A DNA stretch of 64,000 nt from Paenibacillus sp. DCT19 (GTDB lineage Bacteria; Bacillota; Bacilli; Paenibacillales; Paenibacillaceae). The position numbers were made by a program, and so were the translations under genes. Shown one piece after another: positions 45,209-54,046 of the stretch. Location of the stretch: positions 3,173,501 through 3,237,500 of the forward strand of contig NZ_CP029639.1 of NCBI RefSeq assembly GCF_003268635.1. The letters are read 5' to 3'. Under the pieces are notes generated by a model, which was not told the origin of the DNA, did not search any database, and saw only the letters and a list, made by a program, of their open reading frames with translations. Every line of letters begins with the position of its first letter. Position 1 is the first letter of the stretch.

Positions 45209-46093
45209 ATGGATTGGCTTATGAGGATGAATCGGGCATTGGACTACATTGAAGTTAATTTGAGCGGCGAGATTGAACTGAAGGAAGTCGCTAAGCAGGC
45301 TTGTTGTTCTTCGCATCAGTTTCAGCGGATGTTCTCATTCATTACCAATGTATCACTAGCAGAATATATCAGAAGAAGACGGCTTACACTTGCTGCAATT
45401 GATTTGCAAAATAACAAAATAAAAGTTGTAGATATTGCCCTCAAATATGGATACGAATCACCGGTTTCATTCGCGAGGGCGTTCCAATCGCTGCATGGTG
45501 TTAATCCGGCAATGGCTCGTGAAGAAGGAACTGCCCTCAAGGCCTATCCGCGGTTATCCTTCCTCATTTCAATTAAAGGGGAGACGGCTATGAACTATCG
45601 TATCGAAACCAAAGAGGCTTTTCCAATATTCGGAATGGAGAAGGTATTTCAAGTTAACGGGGTAGACACCCCAGCTAACCTATGGAAGCAAAGTCATGAA
45701 CATGGGGAGGTTAAGCGACTCGCAGCAAATGCCGGTGATCAGCCTCATTTCTTGAATGAGCAATACCACAAAGTACATGCTGTCTGTAGCTACAAAAAAA
45801 CTGGAGAAGACACCTTTCCATACATGTTATGTGCCTTCAAAAATGAAACAAGTAAAACGGATGGATACACCAGCGTGATGATTCCAGCTCATACCTGGGC
45901 GATTTTCTCATCCGATCTATTTACATGGGATCAATTTAATGAAACGATTGAAACCTTATACAAACGATTCTACTCGGAGTGGCTTCCTACTACAGGCTAT
46001 GAACAAGTGGAAGGATTGGAGTTCGAAATTACGGGTGAAAGAGATGGTTTGAACTTTGTAGAGCTGTGGTTTGCTGTTAGAAAGGTATCTTAG
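45209..46093 (+). CDS. AraC family regulator with GyrI-like effector domain
   Basis: 294 residues. The AraC double helix-turn-helix is at about residues 8-105 (LKEVAKQACCSSHQFQRMF, then VVDIALKYGYESPVSFARAF), and the C-terminal half (about 130-294) is a GyrI-like/AraC_E_bind effector domain (PIFGMEKVFQVNG..., EGLEFEITGERDG, VELWFAVRK). This is the Rob/BmrR-like layout; ligands are hydrophobic cations or peptides. AGGAGGA precedes the ATG. Confidence 0.88.
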   Translation: MDWLMRMNRALDYIEVNLSGEIELKEVAKQACCSSHQFQRMFSFITNVSLAEYIRRRRLTLAAIDLQNNKIKVVDIALKYGYESPVSFARAFQSLHGVNPAMAREEGTALKAYPRLSFLISIKGETAMNYRIETKEAFPIFGMEKVFQVNGVDTPANLWKQSHEHGEVKRLAANAGDQPHFLNEQYHKVHAVCSYKKTGEDTFPYMLCAFKNETSKTDGYTSVMIPAHTWAIFSSDLFTWDQFNETIETLYKRFYSEWLPTTGYEQVEGLEFEITGERDGLNFVELWFAVRKVS

Positions 46094-46111
46094 TACGCAT
46101 TAGGATTGAAC

Positions 46112-46135
46112 GCCGCTGAATTGAGCGGCTTTTTC
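46112..46135 (+). terminator. Terminator after the AraC-GyrI gene
   Basis: GCCGCT pairs with AGCGGC (46112-46117 and 46124-46129), followed by T residues. Confidence 0.75.
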
Positions 46136-46220
46136 TATTGGCATGAACCTGATCGTCAGATGAAAAAGGAACATGTGTTATTATATACAATGATCGTACG
46201 AGTTGAACAAGAGGAGACTA

Positions 46221-46668
46221 GTGAACAGCATTGGAAACAATATATGTGGAAGTCCGACATTGGAATTTTTGGTATGGGATATACGGATTCTGTAACCATA
46301 GCCGCAACGATGAAATTACACTCTATTTGGATAAAGATAAGAATCATTTTCTAGGACATTTTGATTTGTTGACAGAGCCATGTCTGGTTCACCTTTTAAC
46401 CAATGAACTTGATCGAGTAGAAGACCGAGAGTTCTGCGAAGAAATTGAAGCGTTTCTTGAAAATCAGCATGATGTCGTTTATAGCTACATATACCCGCGA
46501 GATGAGGAGGATCTGGCAGATCAAGTAAATCATTTTGCACCTTTTAATGAAAAAGGCCACAAACCCATATACATAAATGTCATGTCCAAACGTTCTGCCT
46601 ACTGGGATGTAACAAGTATTAAAGATATAACTCGAAGACTCACTTCTGATTTTTGCAAGAAGAAATAA
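46221..46668 (+). CDS. Unknown protein with a possible N-terminal frameshift
   Basis: The longest frame runs from a TTG at 46231 to 46668 (145 residues, acidic, NDEITLYLDKDKNHFLGHF then FDLLTEPCLVHLL). The ribosome site GAGGAG at 46211-46216 fits a GTG at 46221 instead, in another frame, which reads SIGNNICGSPTLEFLVWDI before stopping. That text looks like real coding sequence, so the true protein may start there and switch frame near 46281. A short coding-like tail of 24 codons follows (46674-46751), perhaps the remains of another gene. I do not recognise the family. Confidence 0.45.
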
Positions 46669-46762
46669 TAAAGGTGGAGTTCATCAATGTTCCTACATAT
46701 GGAGAGAGCCAAGCAACGTATGAACAGGACTATAAACGATTCGTAAAGTGAATAAAAATAAG

Positions 46763-46785
46763 AAAAAAGCCGCAAGCCGCGGCTT
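46763..46785 (-). terminator. Terminator of the 46.9 kb minus-strand gene
   Basis: On the minus strand AAGCCGC pairs with GCGGCTT, followed by T residues (46763-46785). Confidence 0.7.
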
Positions 46786-46857
46786 AAATCATAGATAACC
46801 TGATCCTACAAAGAAGTTCATTCGATATAACCTATAAACGATGGGAACGGATGATGA

Positions 46858-47376
46858 TCAAAAGTTAAGATGGGTTAGTGGTTTGATATGCTGAGCTGCT
46901 GCATTGAATTGATCCGAAAATGGTGTAGAATCCTCGTATTCTTTAGGTAATTCGTCTAGAAAAAGCTTGATCTGATGGGCTACTTTTAATTGTGTCTCAG
47001 CATTTTGTTGATTACTTCCTAACTGTTCTCTCACAACATAGCCGTATTCATCTCTGAATATTGTGAAATCATTTCGTAACGTATCTAGATTTGGAAAGCC
47101 ATTTGTTTGTTCTTTTATGCGAGTAAAGTGGTCATTTACAAAATTAATATCAAGAAGCACATCAAATTCCGGCACAGCATTACCGTTTGCCTCTGACTCT
47201 TTAATCTTATCGAGTGTCTGATCCAACTTCTGTACTCTCGAAACCAGACCTTGATAATACCGTGAATTAATCTCAAGGTTTTTATTGTTGTTATAATTAT
47301 TAATGAGTACAACAATTGTGGCAATTGACAGTATAGCGGCAACCCAAATGATGAGTTTAGGATATCTTTTCTTCAT
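46858..47376 (-). CDS. Membrane-anchored helical protein, unknown
   Basis: 172 residues. A basic start and one membrane segment (about 8-25), then a soluble helical region with heptad-like stretches (YYQGLVSRVQKLDQTLDKI). No known domain recognised. The domain probably faces outward. Monocistronic, with a terminator of its own. Confidence 0.6.
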   Translation of the reverse strand: MKKRYPKLIIWVAAILSIATIVVLINNYNNNKNLEINSRYYQGLVSRVQKLDQTLDKIKESEANGNAVPEFDVLLDINFVNDHFTRIKEQTNGFPNLDTLRNDFTIFRDEYGYVVREQLGSNQQNAETQLKVAHQIKLFLDELPKEYEDSTPFSDQFNAAAQHIKPLTHLNF

Positions 47377-47641
47377 AAAATTGACCCCCAGTTGTTATGT
47401 ATGCACAAGTAGCGATATTACCATGACCATTGGTATTTTTTCTATATGAACAATTTACCAACTTAACTCGGCGAATATAGTAATGATTTATCTAAGTAGT
47501 TCGTTTAGAGAAAACTATTTCGAATGATACTCTAGTGGAATCAAGTTCTTCTATGCTTGCTTTTGCAGGTGCAATTCTTATATTCTTTATTAAACTGAAC
47601 GTACACCAAAGAATGAAATATACATTATTGGGGGATTACAG

Positions 47642-49078
47642 ATGATAAGATGGGGAATTCTCGGCGCAGGGTATATCGCAACTCGTTTTGCCACTGCACT
47701 ACAACACGAACCTAGCAGTAAATTATATGCTATTAGTGGTCGCAGTGAATCGAAGTTAAAAGATTTTGCAGATAAGTACGCAACAGATCGACAGTATGTA
47801 TCACATGATGAGATGTTGTTAGACCCTAATGTGGATGCGATCTATCTCGCATTACCTCATCACTTGCACCATGAATGGGCAATTAAGGCGTTGCATGCAG
47901 GCAAGGCTGTGTTGTGTGAAAAGCCTGCATCGTTGAATCTGAAAGAAATGCAAGATATCGTAGAAGTGGCTAGAAGCAAAAACGTTCTCTTTATGGAAGC
48001 TATGAAACAACGCTTTGTGCCACTATACATAGATCTGCGGCGCAGAGTAGAAGCGGGTGAAATAGGAGCGATCACTTCTATACAAGCGAGCTTATGCAAC
48101 CAAATGCCTGATGGAATGAACACGTATCATGTTCAACAAGGGCCTGGAGGTTCATTGTTAGATGTAGGTACGTATTGTGCGAGTTGGATTGAGGACTTCT
48201 CGAACGGCAACATTAAACTTGAAACTGTGGCGGCATCTCAAAAAGATTCCATTGATTATTATATTGATGCCAAGCTGCATGTGGGTCATGTGAAAGCACA
48301 ATTAGAGTGTGCATTTGATCGTCAAAAGGAACGGAAAGTAGTGTTACAGGGAGAACGTGGCAGTATTATTGTCGAGGATCTCCATCGGCCTGTGAGAATG
48401 TTCATTCTTCGGGATGGATATGAACTGGAAAAGGTTGAAATCCCATATGAGTTTGATGATTTCTACAGTGAGATTCATCATTTCGTAGAATGTCTTAAGA
48501 ATGGACAGACTGAGAGCGACATCATGTCACTGACTGCTTCCCTGCGTTGTGCTGAGATTCTGGATACGATCCGTGCTGGTCTAACGTACACTCCAGAATG
48601 CTTAGACGTTTTGAAAGAACAAGAAGAAATTCTTCAATATAATCACTTCGGAGCTGCGGAAGCATTAAAGCTAGGCAATATCATTGCAGAACTTGCGAAG
48701 GAATATGATCGCGAAATTGCTGTGTCCATCATCAGAGAGAGTGACGAGCTTGTATTATTCCAATATATGATGGATAGCAAAGCTCAGAAAAATATTAGTT
48801 ACATGGAGGGCAAACGCAGAGCGGCTAAGTTAGTTGGGCACTCAAGTCTGTGGATGCATGTTGACCATGTCTTGAACAATAAATGGAATGTAGAGATGGA
48901 GAATATTCCCCATTATATTCCTTCTGGTGGAGCGTTCCCGATCCGGGTACTCAATGAGTGGGTCGCAACGCTTGCGCTAAGTGGACTGCACGAAGGTAGA
49001 GACCATGAGATTGTCGTTCGGGCTTTGAGTCAAGCGCTTGAGAAGGAAGTCTCTGTTTTTCCAAGTGCAGCAATTTGA
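47642..49078 (+). CDS. Gfo/Idh/MocA oxidoreductase fused to a UPF0303 (HbpS-like) domain
   Basis: 478 residues in two parts. Residues 1-320 are a Gfo/Idh/MocA dehydrogenase: Rossmann start WGILGAGYIATRF, the substrate/NAD lysine in CEKPASLN near 94 and the C-terminal fold with GPGGSLLDVGTYC near 168, as in trans-dihydrodiol dehydrogenase-like members. Residues 325-478 resemble UPF0303 proteins (EEILQYNHFGAAEALKLGN, KRRAAKLVGHSSLWM, GGAFPIRV, VATLALSGLHEGRDHEIVV), whose fold is that of HbpS/GlcG. These are normally separate proteins of about 160 residues. The reading frame is continuous. GGGGGA precedes the ATG. Confidence 0.82.
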   Translation: MIRWGILGAGYIATRFATALQHEPSSKLYAISGRSESKLKDFADKYATDRQYVSHDEMLLDPNVDAIYLALPHHLHHEWAIKALHAGKAVLCEKPASLNLKEMQDIVEVARSKNVLFMEAMKQRFVPLYIDLRRRVEAGEIGAITSIQASLCNQMPDGMNTYHVQQGPGGSLLDVGTYCASWIEDFSNGNIKLETVAASQKDSIDYYIDAKLHVGHVKAQLECAFDRQKERKVVLQGERGSIIVEDLHRPVRMFILRDGYELEKVEIPYEFDDFYSEIHHFVECLKNGQTESDIMSLTASLRCAEILDTIRAGLTYTPECLDVLKEQEEILQYNHFGAAEALKLGNIIAELAKEYDREIAVSIIRESDELVLFQYMMDSKAQKNISYMEGKRRAAKLVGHSSLWMHVDHVLNNKWNVEMENIPHYIPSGGAFPIRVLNEWVATLALSGLHEGRDHEIVVRALSQALEKEVSVFPSAAI

Positions 49079-49140
49079 ATTTGGAGCGGTAGAGAAGCAT
49101 TAGACCTTGACTAGATACAAATAGGTTCATAACAAGGAGT

Positions 49141-49683
49141 TTGCAAATGAACGAAATCACAATAACGCCGCTTGTTGGGATCGGTCCTTTTCGACTAGGA
49201 ATGAGTAGGGAAGAGGTAGAGCAGAAATTTCAGGAATTGGATCATTGGAGAGCAGATGATGGCATTCCCATAAATCCAAGCTATATGGAGATGTTATTTG
49301 TCCGTGAACATTTCGAATATGATGCCGATGGTCGAGTGAAATTTATTCAACTGATCAATCCACAGTATTCGGGAGAGTTTCACGTTCCTTGCTTGTTTCA
49401 GGGTGTGGATGTATTCAAGGCGAAAGCTGAGGCGTTGATTTATTCCCTTAGGGAAGATTATCCCACGGTCGGAGATCATGATCCAAAGACAGGATTTTCC
49501 TTTGCAATTCGAGCATTGGAACTGAGCTTCTGGCGAGAAGGAATTATGAATGATGACATCTTGAGAGATCCGGAGTTTCTGGAGATGAGTGAAGAGAATC
49601 AGGAGCTTGAGAAGAGGTATTTCCATTTTACGACTATCTCGATTGGAGCACCAGGGTATTTCGAGTTTTTAGATAACGATTAG
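49141..49683 (+). CDS. Unknown soluble protein, 180 residues
   Basis: 180 residues, ATG with AAGGAG 5-6 bases upstream. The N-terminus (PLVGIGPFRLGMSREEVEQKF) resembles small SMI1/KNR4-like or DUF-type bacterial proteins that often act in toxin-immunity contexts, but no firm family is recognised. It is acidic, without signal peptide, and lies 60 bases after the fusion dehydrogenase, so cotranscription is possible. Confidence 0.6.
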   Translation: MQMNEITITPLVGIGPFRLGMSREEVEQKFQELDHWRADDGIPINPSYMEMLFVREHFEYDADGRVKFIQLINPQYSGEFHVPCLFQGVDVFKAKAEALIYSLREDYPTVGDHDPKTGFSFAIRALELSFWREGIMNDDILRDPEFLEMSEENQELEKRYFHFTTISIGAPGYFEFLDND

Positions 49684-49769
49684 TAGAAATGTGAGATTAG
49701 AGAGTGAACATCCAAAACTGAATTTACCTGATCATGATTAGAAAATGTAGACGTACAAAACAAGTGGTA

Positions 49770-49799
49770 AGGGCGTTCCAATATGGAACGCTCTTTTTG
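49770..49799 (+). terminator. Terminator after the 49.1 kb gene
   Basis: AGGGCGTTCCA pairs with TGGAACGCTCT (49770-49780 and 49784-49794), followed by T residues. Confidence 0.85.
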
Positions 49800-50018
49800 G
49801 TTAACTTGCAGAACATGTGTGATCTATTTATAAGTTATATACATGATTGAGTGAATGAAGTCCCTAAGACTCAGTCGATGATACGAAAATAGTCCTGCTA
49901 TAGTATGTACCTTTTACGTAACAATGCTATCTATGCTCCATATATGACAATATAATCATGTTAAATACAAACTAAATAGGGAAAATACACCTATTAATAA
50001 GCTTCCTGTTAATCACGA

Positions 50019-50107
50019 TATAATATTGGAGTTGCCAAACGGGATGAGGGAGGTATGGGAGTCACCCTTTTTATTGAACGTGGATAGGAAGGGCGAGAAG
50101 GCAACTC
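50019..50107 (+). promoter_or_regulatory. Structured leader RNA upstream of the pectate lyase
   Basis: A TATAAT box at 50019-50024 places the transcription start near 50030, directly at the 5' arm of a perfect 8-base stem: GAGTTGCC (50029-50036) pairs with GGCAACTC (50100-50107). The 63 enclosed bases contain a further stem candidate CCCTT/AAGGG (about 50064-50094) and purine-rich unpaired segments. No known riboswitch consensus (c-di-GMP, c-di-AMP, SAM, purine, TPP, THF, fluoride, guanidine) was recognised by eye. It may be a regulatory element or an mRNA-protecting 5' structure. Confidence 0.45.
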
Positions 50108-50143
50108 TAAATACATAATTAAATATTGTGAGGAGAAAATAGA

Positions 50144-51408
50144 GTGAAAAAAGGTATTCGTTTATTATTAATTAGTTGTATTTTTGCAGCGCTGTCTATG
50201 ACTCTATCTGTTTATGCAGATGGAGGGTGAGTGCTTATTATGTCTCTCCTACGGGCAGTGATTCCAATCCGGGAACCAAACGTGAACCTTTTAAGAGTAT
50301 TATGAGGGCACAATCTGCCGTCTCTTCTGGGGATACAGTGTACATCCGAGGTGGGGTATATGATGAGTTTGACATTGCGAGAACAGGGAACAATTATAAT
50401 TACGTCCATGACATCTCGAAAAGCGGGATAACCTATGAGGCATACCCTGGGGAGAGACCTATATTTGATTTTAGACATGTACCCACGGATTTGCGCGTAG
50501 CAGCTTTTTATGTTGGTAATAGCACTACGGGCATCACATTCAAAGGCTTTGATGTTATCGGCGTCAAGGTCGGAGAACAAGCACAATCGGAAGCCTTCCA
50601 GATTAGAGGACAAGCTGATTTTATAAACATGGCTGCCCATGATAATGAAGCGATTGGCTTTTATTATACAGGGTATGGGACAGGTACGGTACTGAATTCA
50701 GACGCATATAACAACATCGGGCCAACTCCGCTATCGGCTGGAAACATAGATGGGTTTGGTGCTCACGGAGGAAATGTTTCTTTCATTAATTCCCGTGCTT
50801 GGAACAATAGTGATGATGGGTTTGACAGCATTAGTTCAAAAGGAAATGTTACCTATGATCACTGCTGGTCATTTGACCACCGGGGCAACCAGAACAAGAT
50901 CGGAGACAAGAACGGTTTCAAAGTTGGTGGCTACGCTAGAAAAACCAGCGGTTTGCCAGATCCGTTGCCAGTTCATACTGTGAAATTTTCTCTCGCTGTT
51001 AATAATGGGGCAAATGGTTTTTACGCGAACCATCAGCCTGGTCAATCGGCTATTTGGACGAACAATACAGCATACAATAACAGTAGAGCCAATTTTGATA
51101 TGTTGGAACGTGTTAGTTCGACAGATACAGCGGATATTCCGGGATATAGAGAGGTACTGCATCATAACATCGCGTTTATGGGGCAGGCGATTGTTAACGA
51201 CAATCATGCCGCGGAGAATGTAACCCATAATTCTTGGTCGATTAACGGGGGGATTGAGCTCACGGCAGATGATTTTGTCAGTCTGGATACGTCTCAGCTA
51301 TCTGCACCTAGGAAACCGGACGGTAGTTTACCAGATGTTACATTTATGAAGATTGCATCTTCTAGTCCGCTGTATGCTTATCAACTTGGGTATCTTGCTG
51401 ATAAGTAA
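50144..51408 (+). pseudogene. Secreted PL9 pectate lyase-like protein, frameshift at the signal peptide
   Basis: A GTG at 50144 with AGGAG upstream encodes a signal peptide ending about SVYADGG, but that frame stops at 50228-50230. The mature protein, beginning SAYYVSPTGSDSNPGT, continues in another frame to 51408. One more G in the run at 50225-50227 joins them, giving about 421 residues. The mature part is a right-handed parallel beta-helix; NNSDDGFDSIS and DKNGFKVGG match the calcium-binding aspartates and catalytic lysine region of family 9 pectate lyases (PelL/Pel9A). It would cleave pectate outside the cell. Confidence 0.8.
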
Positions 51409-51421
51409 AATGAAACCTGTC

Positions 51422-51462
51422 AAAAAACCGTTGGTCTTATCTCAGGAGATCAACGGTTTTTC
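51422..51462 (+). terminator. Terminator after the pectate lyase gene
   Basis: AAACCGTTG pairs with CAACGGTTT (about 51424-51433 and 51451-51460), followed by T residues. The rest of the gap to 51689 shows no gene. Confidence 0.8.
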
Positions 51463-51689
51463 TTATTCTTTCTTATTAACACATTTATCCATGCGAAATG
51501 AGATAATCCCCGAGATCGGTACTTTATAAAAAGTATATTTATCCATATGAATTGTAATGAATATACTCTCTGTCTACATGTTGGCATGATCATATAACAT
51601 CGGTGAAAATATATGAGCTTAATGGTAAATCATGATCCGAAAAGTTAGAATGGTGAGATAGTACGAATTCCGAAAAAGAGGTAATGAAG

Positions 51690-51989
51690 ATGGATGCACT
51701 TACATGGATTCAAAAGTGGTACGCTCAACACTGCAACGGGGACTGGGAACACTCATATGGTGTGAAAATCGAAACAGTGGATAATCCGGGCTGGTCTGTT
51801 GAAATAGATTTAACGGATACTTATTTAGAAGATGTACCTTTTGATGAAATTGAAGAAGAGAGAAATGAAGAAGATTGGTTTTATTGTATTGTGAGAGATG
51901 GAATATTTCACGGTGCAGGAGGAGCAATGAATTTAAGAGAAATACTAGATGGTTTTAAGAATTGGGCAGCTCATGTGGATCAAGATTAA
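51690..51989 (+). CDS. Imm53-like immunity protein
   Basis: About 99 residues. WIQKWYAQHCNGDWEHSYG at the start, then KIETVDNPGWSVEIDL and GIFHGAGGAMNLREILDGF match the Imm53 family, found in polymorphic toxin loci, which protects against the paired nuclease-type toxin. The ATG at 51690 has AAAGAGG eight bases upstream (an in-frame ATG at 51684 is too close). No toxin gene is adjacent, so it is an orphan immunity gene, possibly guarding against neighbours' toxins. Confidence 0.75.
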   Translation: MDALTWIQKWYAQHCNGDWEHSYGVKIETVDNPGWSVEIDLTDTYLEDVPFDEIEEERNEEDWFYCIVRDGIFHGAGGAMNLREILDGFKNWAAHVDQD

Positions 51990-52084
51990 CAAGGTTGCTA
52001 ATGGGTGGAAACAAATTCAAATAAATGTCGGGAATATGTTAATCTGTATTAAGTAGACAACAAGTAGAGAGAGAGGAATGTTAC

Positions 52085-52765
52085 TTGAAGAAAAGAAGCA
52101 TATTATATATTGAAGATAATGAGAAAATAGGCAGTTGGGTAAAGGAAGAATTGGAACAGCGAGATTTTGCGGTTCAGTGGCTTCTTTCTGGTGAAGGAGC
52201 TGAAGAAGCAGTGAGTCAGCATGAAGTTGTTCTTTTAGATATCATGTTACCTGGTTTAGATGGATTTACTGTGGGAAAACGATTAAAAAAGGCAGCACCT
52301 ACGGTTCCTATTATGCTATTATCCGCTCGAACATCGATCGATGATAAGGTAGATGGTTTGCAATTTGCGGATGACTATTTGACTAAGCCATTCCATACGG
52401 ATGAATTAGTTGCAAGATTAGAAGTGTTAATCCGTCGAGGCGGGAGAACGCATTCCGAACGAATTCAATTAGGTCATCATATTGAAGTCGATTCAGCAGG
52501 CCAAATGGTATTTAACAAAGACACGGGGGAAGAAATTATACTGACAGGAAGGCAACATCAAATTTTAATGTATTTCTTACGCCATCCCAATCAGGTGTTA
52601 CCAAAAGAACAAATCTATGAAGCAGTATGGCAAGAAGCATACATAACAGGTGATAAAACACTAATGGTACATATCCGTCGACTACGTCAAAAGTTGGAAC
52701 GTAATCCAGATTCCCCAGAGATTATTGAAACGCTGAAGGGGATAGGCTACCGGGTGAAACAATGA
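52085..52765 (+). CDS. OmpR-type response regulator
   Basis: 226 residues. REC domain with acidic pocket at EDN (residues 10-12), phosphoacceptor Asp52 in VLLDIMLPGLDG, switch residue in LSARTS and Lys in TKPFHTDEL. The C-terminal OmpR winged helix ends KLERNPDSPEIIETLKGIGYRV. It overlaps the histidine kinase start by four bases (ATGA), so the two form an operon. Start is TTG at 52085 with AGAGAGGAA upstream. Regulated genes unknown. Confidence 0.9.
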   Translation: MKKRSILYIEDNEKIGSWVKEELEQRDFAVQWLLSGEGAEEAVSQHEVVLLDIMLPGLDGFTVGKRLKKAAPTVPIMLLSARTSIDDKVDGLQFADDYLTKPFHTDELVARLEVLIRRGGRTHSERIQLGHHIEVDSAGQMVFNKDTGEEIILTGRQHQILMYFLRHPNQVLPKEQIYEAVWQEAYITGDKTLMVHIRRLRQKLERNPDSPEIIETLKGIGYRVKQ

Positions 52766-53778
52766 AACAGAATAGATCATTATTTCGCCATTACCTAAGA
52801 GGACATTTTCTCTTTATTTTTTTGCCTCCCATGCTGCTTTTATTCTTCTCTATGTTCTTTAACTTATCTATCGATGGTGAGGAGTTTAATACTCTAAATC
52901 CAATGTTCGCAATGCTCTTTATTTTTGGTTTCATTATTGTCGCATTTGTTGCCATTTCGTGGCTGTTCTTCTTGCGACTTCGCAAACGTCTCACCCGCTT
53001 ACAGGAACTTATGTCATATGCAGCGAATCATAATTCATTCCCTAAACCGATATCTGTTCAACTAGATCGTATGGATGAAATAGACCAGCTAGGAAGTTCT
53101 TTTAATTGGATGATTGAGCAGCTTGAAGAAAGTCGTAAGCGAGAATATGAAGAGCAGTTATTACGTCAAAGACTCATTGCCAATTTATCTCACGATTTAC
53201 GTACACCCCTGACGATTTTGAGAGGACATGTCACTAGATTAAATAAAGAATCCATAACTAAAGAAGGGCAACAGTCGTTAACAGAGATGAATCAGACGAT
53301 TACAAGAGTTGGCGTACTTATGGATGATTTGCTTTCCTACACGTTGCTAACTTCAGAGAAATATCCTTTTGAGCCCGCTTCAACAGATATTGTACGTTTA
53401 GTTAGAGCGTCTGTTGCTGCGTGGTATCCTGCATTTGAAGAAAATGAGATTCAGCTTAATGTTGATTTACCGACGGAGCAAACTTTTTATTGGGATGCAG
53501 ATCCGAAGTGGATGTCACGGGTTCTGGATAATTTGTTTCAGAATATTCTTCGCCATGCTGCAGAGGGAAAATATGCGCACATTGTGGTTAATGTAGATCA
53601 AGAACAAATCATTGTAGCTGACAGAGGTCCAGGTATGGCTAACTCTTCATATGAGGGGGGAGCGGGTATTGGTGTATCCACTGCAAATTATATGTTGAAC
53701 AAAATGAATCTAAAAGCGGAATTTGTATCTAATGAGGGTTATGGCACAAGAGTCATCATTGGTAGAACTAAGCAATAA
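52762..53778 (+). CDS. Sensor histidine kinase
   Basis: 338 residues. Two membrane segments (about 15-33 and 48-70) with almost no external loop between them, a HAMP-like linker, the HisKA H-box NLSHDLRTPL with His144, the N-box DNLFQNILRHA near 256, and G-boxes DRGPGM and GIGVSTANYML near 290-310. The short extracytoplasmic loop suggests that it senses membrane-embedded signals, like intramembrane-sensing kinases of Firmicutes (BceS-type). No BceAB-like exporter is adjacent. Confidence 0.88.
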   Translation: MKQNRSLFRHYLRGHFLFIFLPPMLLLFFSMFFNLSIDGEEFNTLNPMFAMLFIFGFIIVAFVAISWLFFLRLRKRLTRLQELMSYAANHNSFPKPISVQLDRMDEIDQLGSSFNWMIEQLEESRKREYEEQLLRQRLIANLSHDLRTPLTILRGHVTRLNKESITKEGQQSLTEMNQTITRVGVLMDDLLSYTLLTSEKYPFEPASTDIVRLVRASVAAWYPAFEENEIQLNVDLPTEQTFYWDADPKWMSRVLDNLFQNILRHAAEGKYAHIVVNVDQEQIIVADRGPGMANSSYEGGAGIGVSTANYMLNKMNLKAEFVSNEGYGTRVIIGRTKQ

Positions 53779-53803
53779 GGCGAACTATTTGCGTATGGAA
53801 CAT

Positions 53804-53846
53804 AAAAGAAGAGGCCCCTGTGATCATTCAAGGAGCCTCTTCTTTG
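53804..53846 (+). terminator. Terminator after the two-component operon
   Basis: AAAGAAGAGGC pairs with GCCTCTTCTTT (53805-53815 and 53835-53845). Confidence 0.8.
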
Positions 53847-53890
53847 CATGGTATTTTATTAAAGTGAGATTTCCACAAGAAAAAAATAAA

Positions 53891-53919
53891 TTGAACGTAA
53901 AAAAACGCTGTGATATAAT
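53891..53919 (+). promoter_or_regulatory. Strong promoter of helD
   Basis: TTGAAC (53891-53896) and TATAAT (53914-53919) with a 17-base spacer. This gives an AT-rich leader of about 120 bases before the helD start. No rifampicin-associated element was recognised in it. Confidence 0.65.
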
Positions 53920-54046
53920 CAAGAGCGCGTTTTATAAATTTATAAAAATATTATTATGTATTATCTCTAATCTTAGTATACCTCTGGCATTTGGATTTGT
54001 CAATGCTCTTTTTTGGACTAAAAAATGGGAAAAGGGTGGTTAAGGA

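Noticed and set aside
49294..49626. A 110-codon minus-strand frame inside the 49.1 kb gene
   Set aside because: No ribosome site and no recognisable protein; the plus-strand gene has a better start and a terminator.
53920..54046. Rifampicin-responsive element before helD
   Set aside because: The actinobacterial RAE palindrome is not present; only a strong promoter and AT-rich leader are seen.
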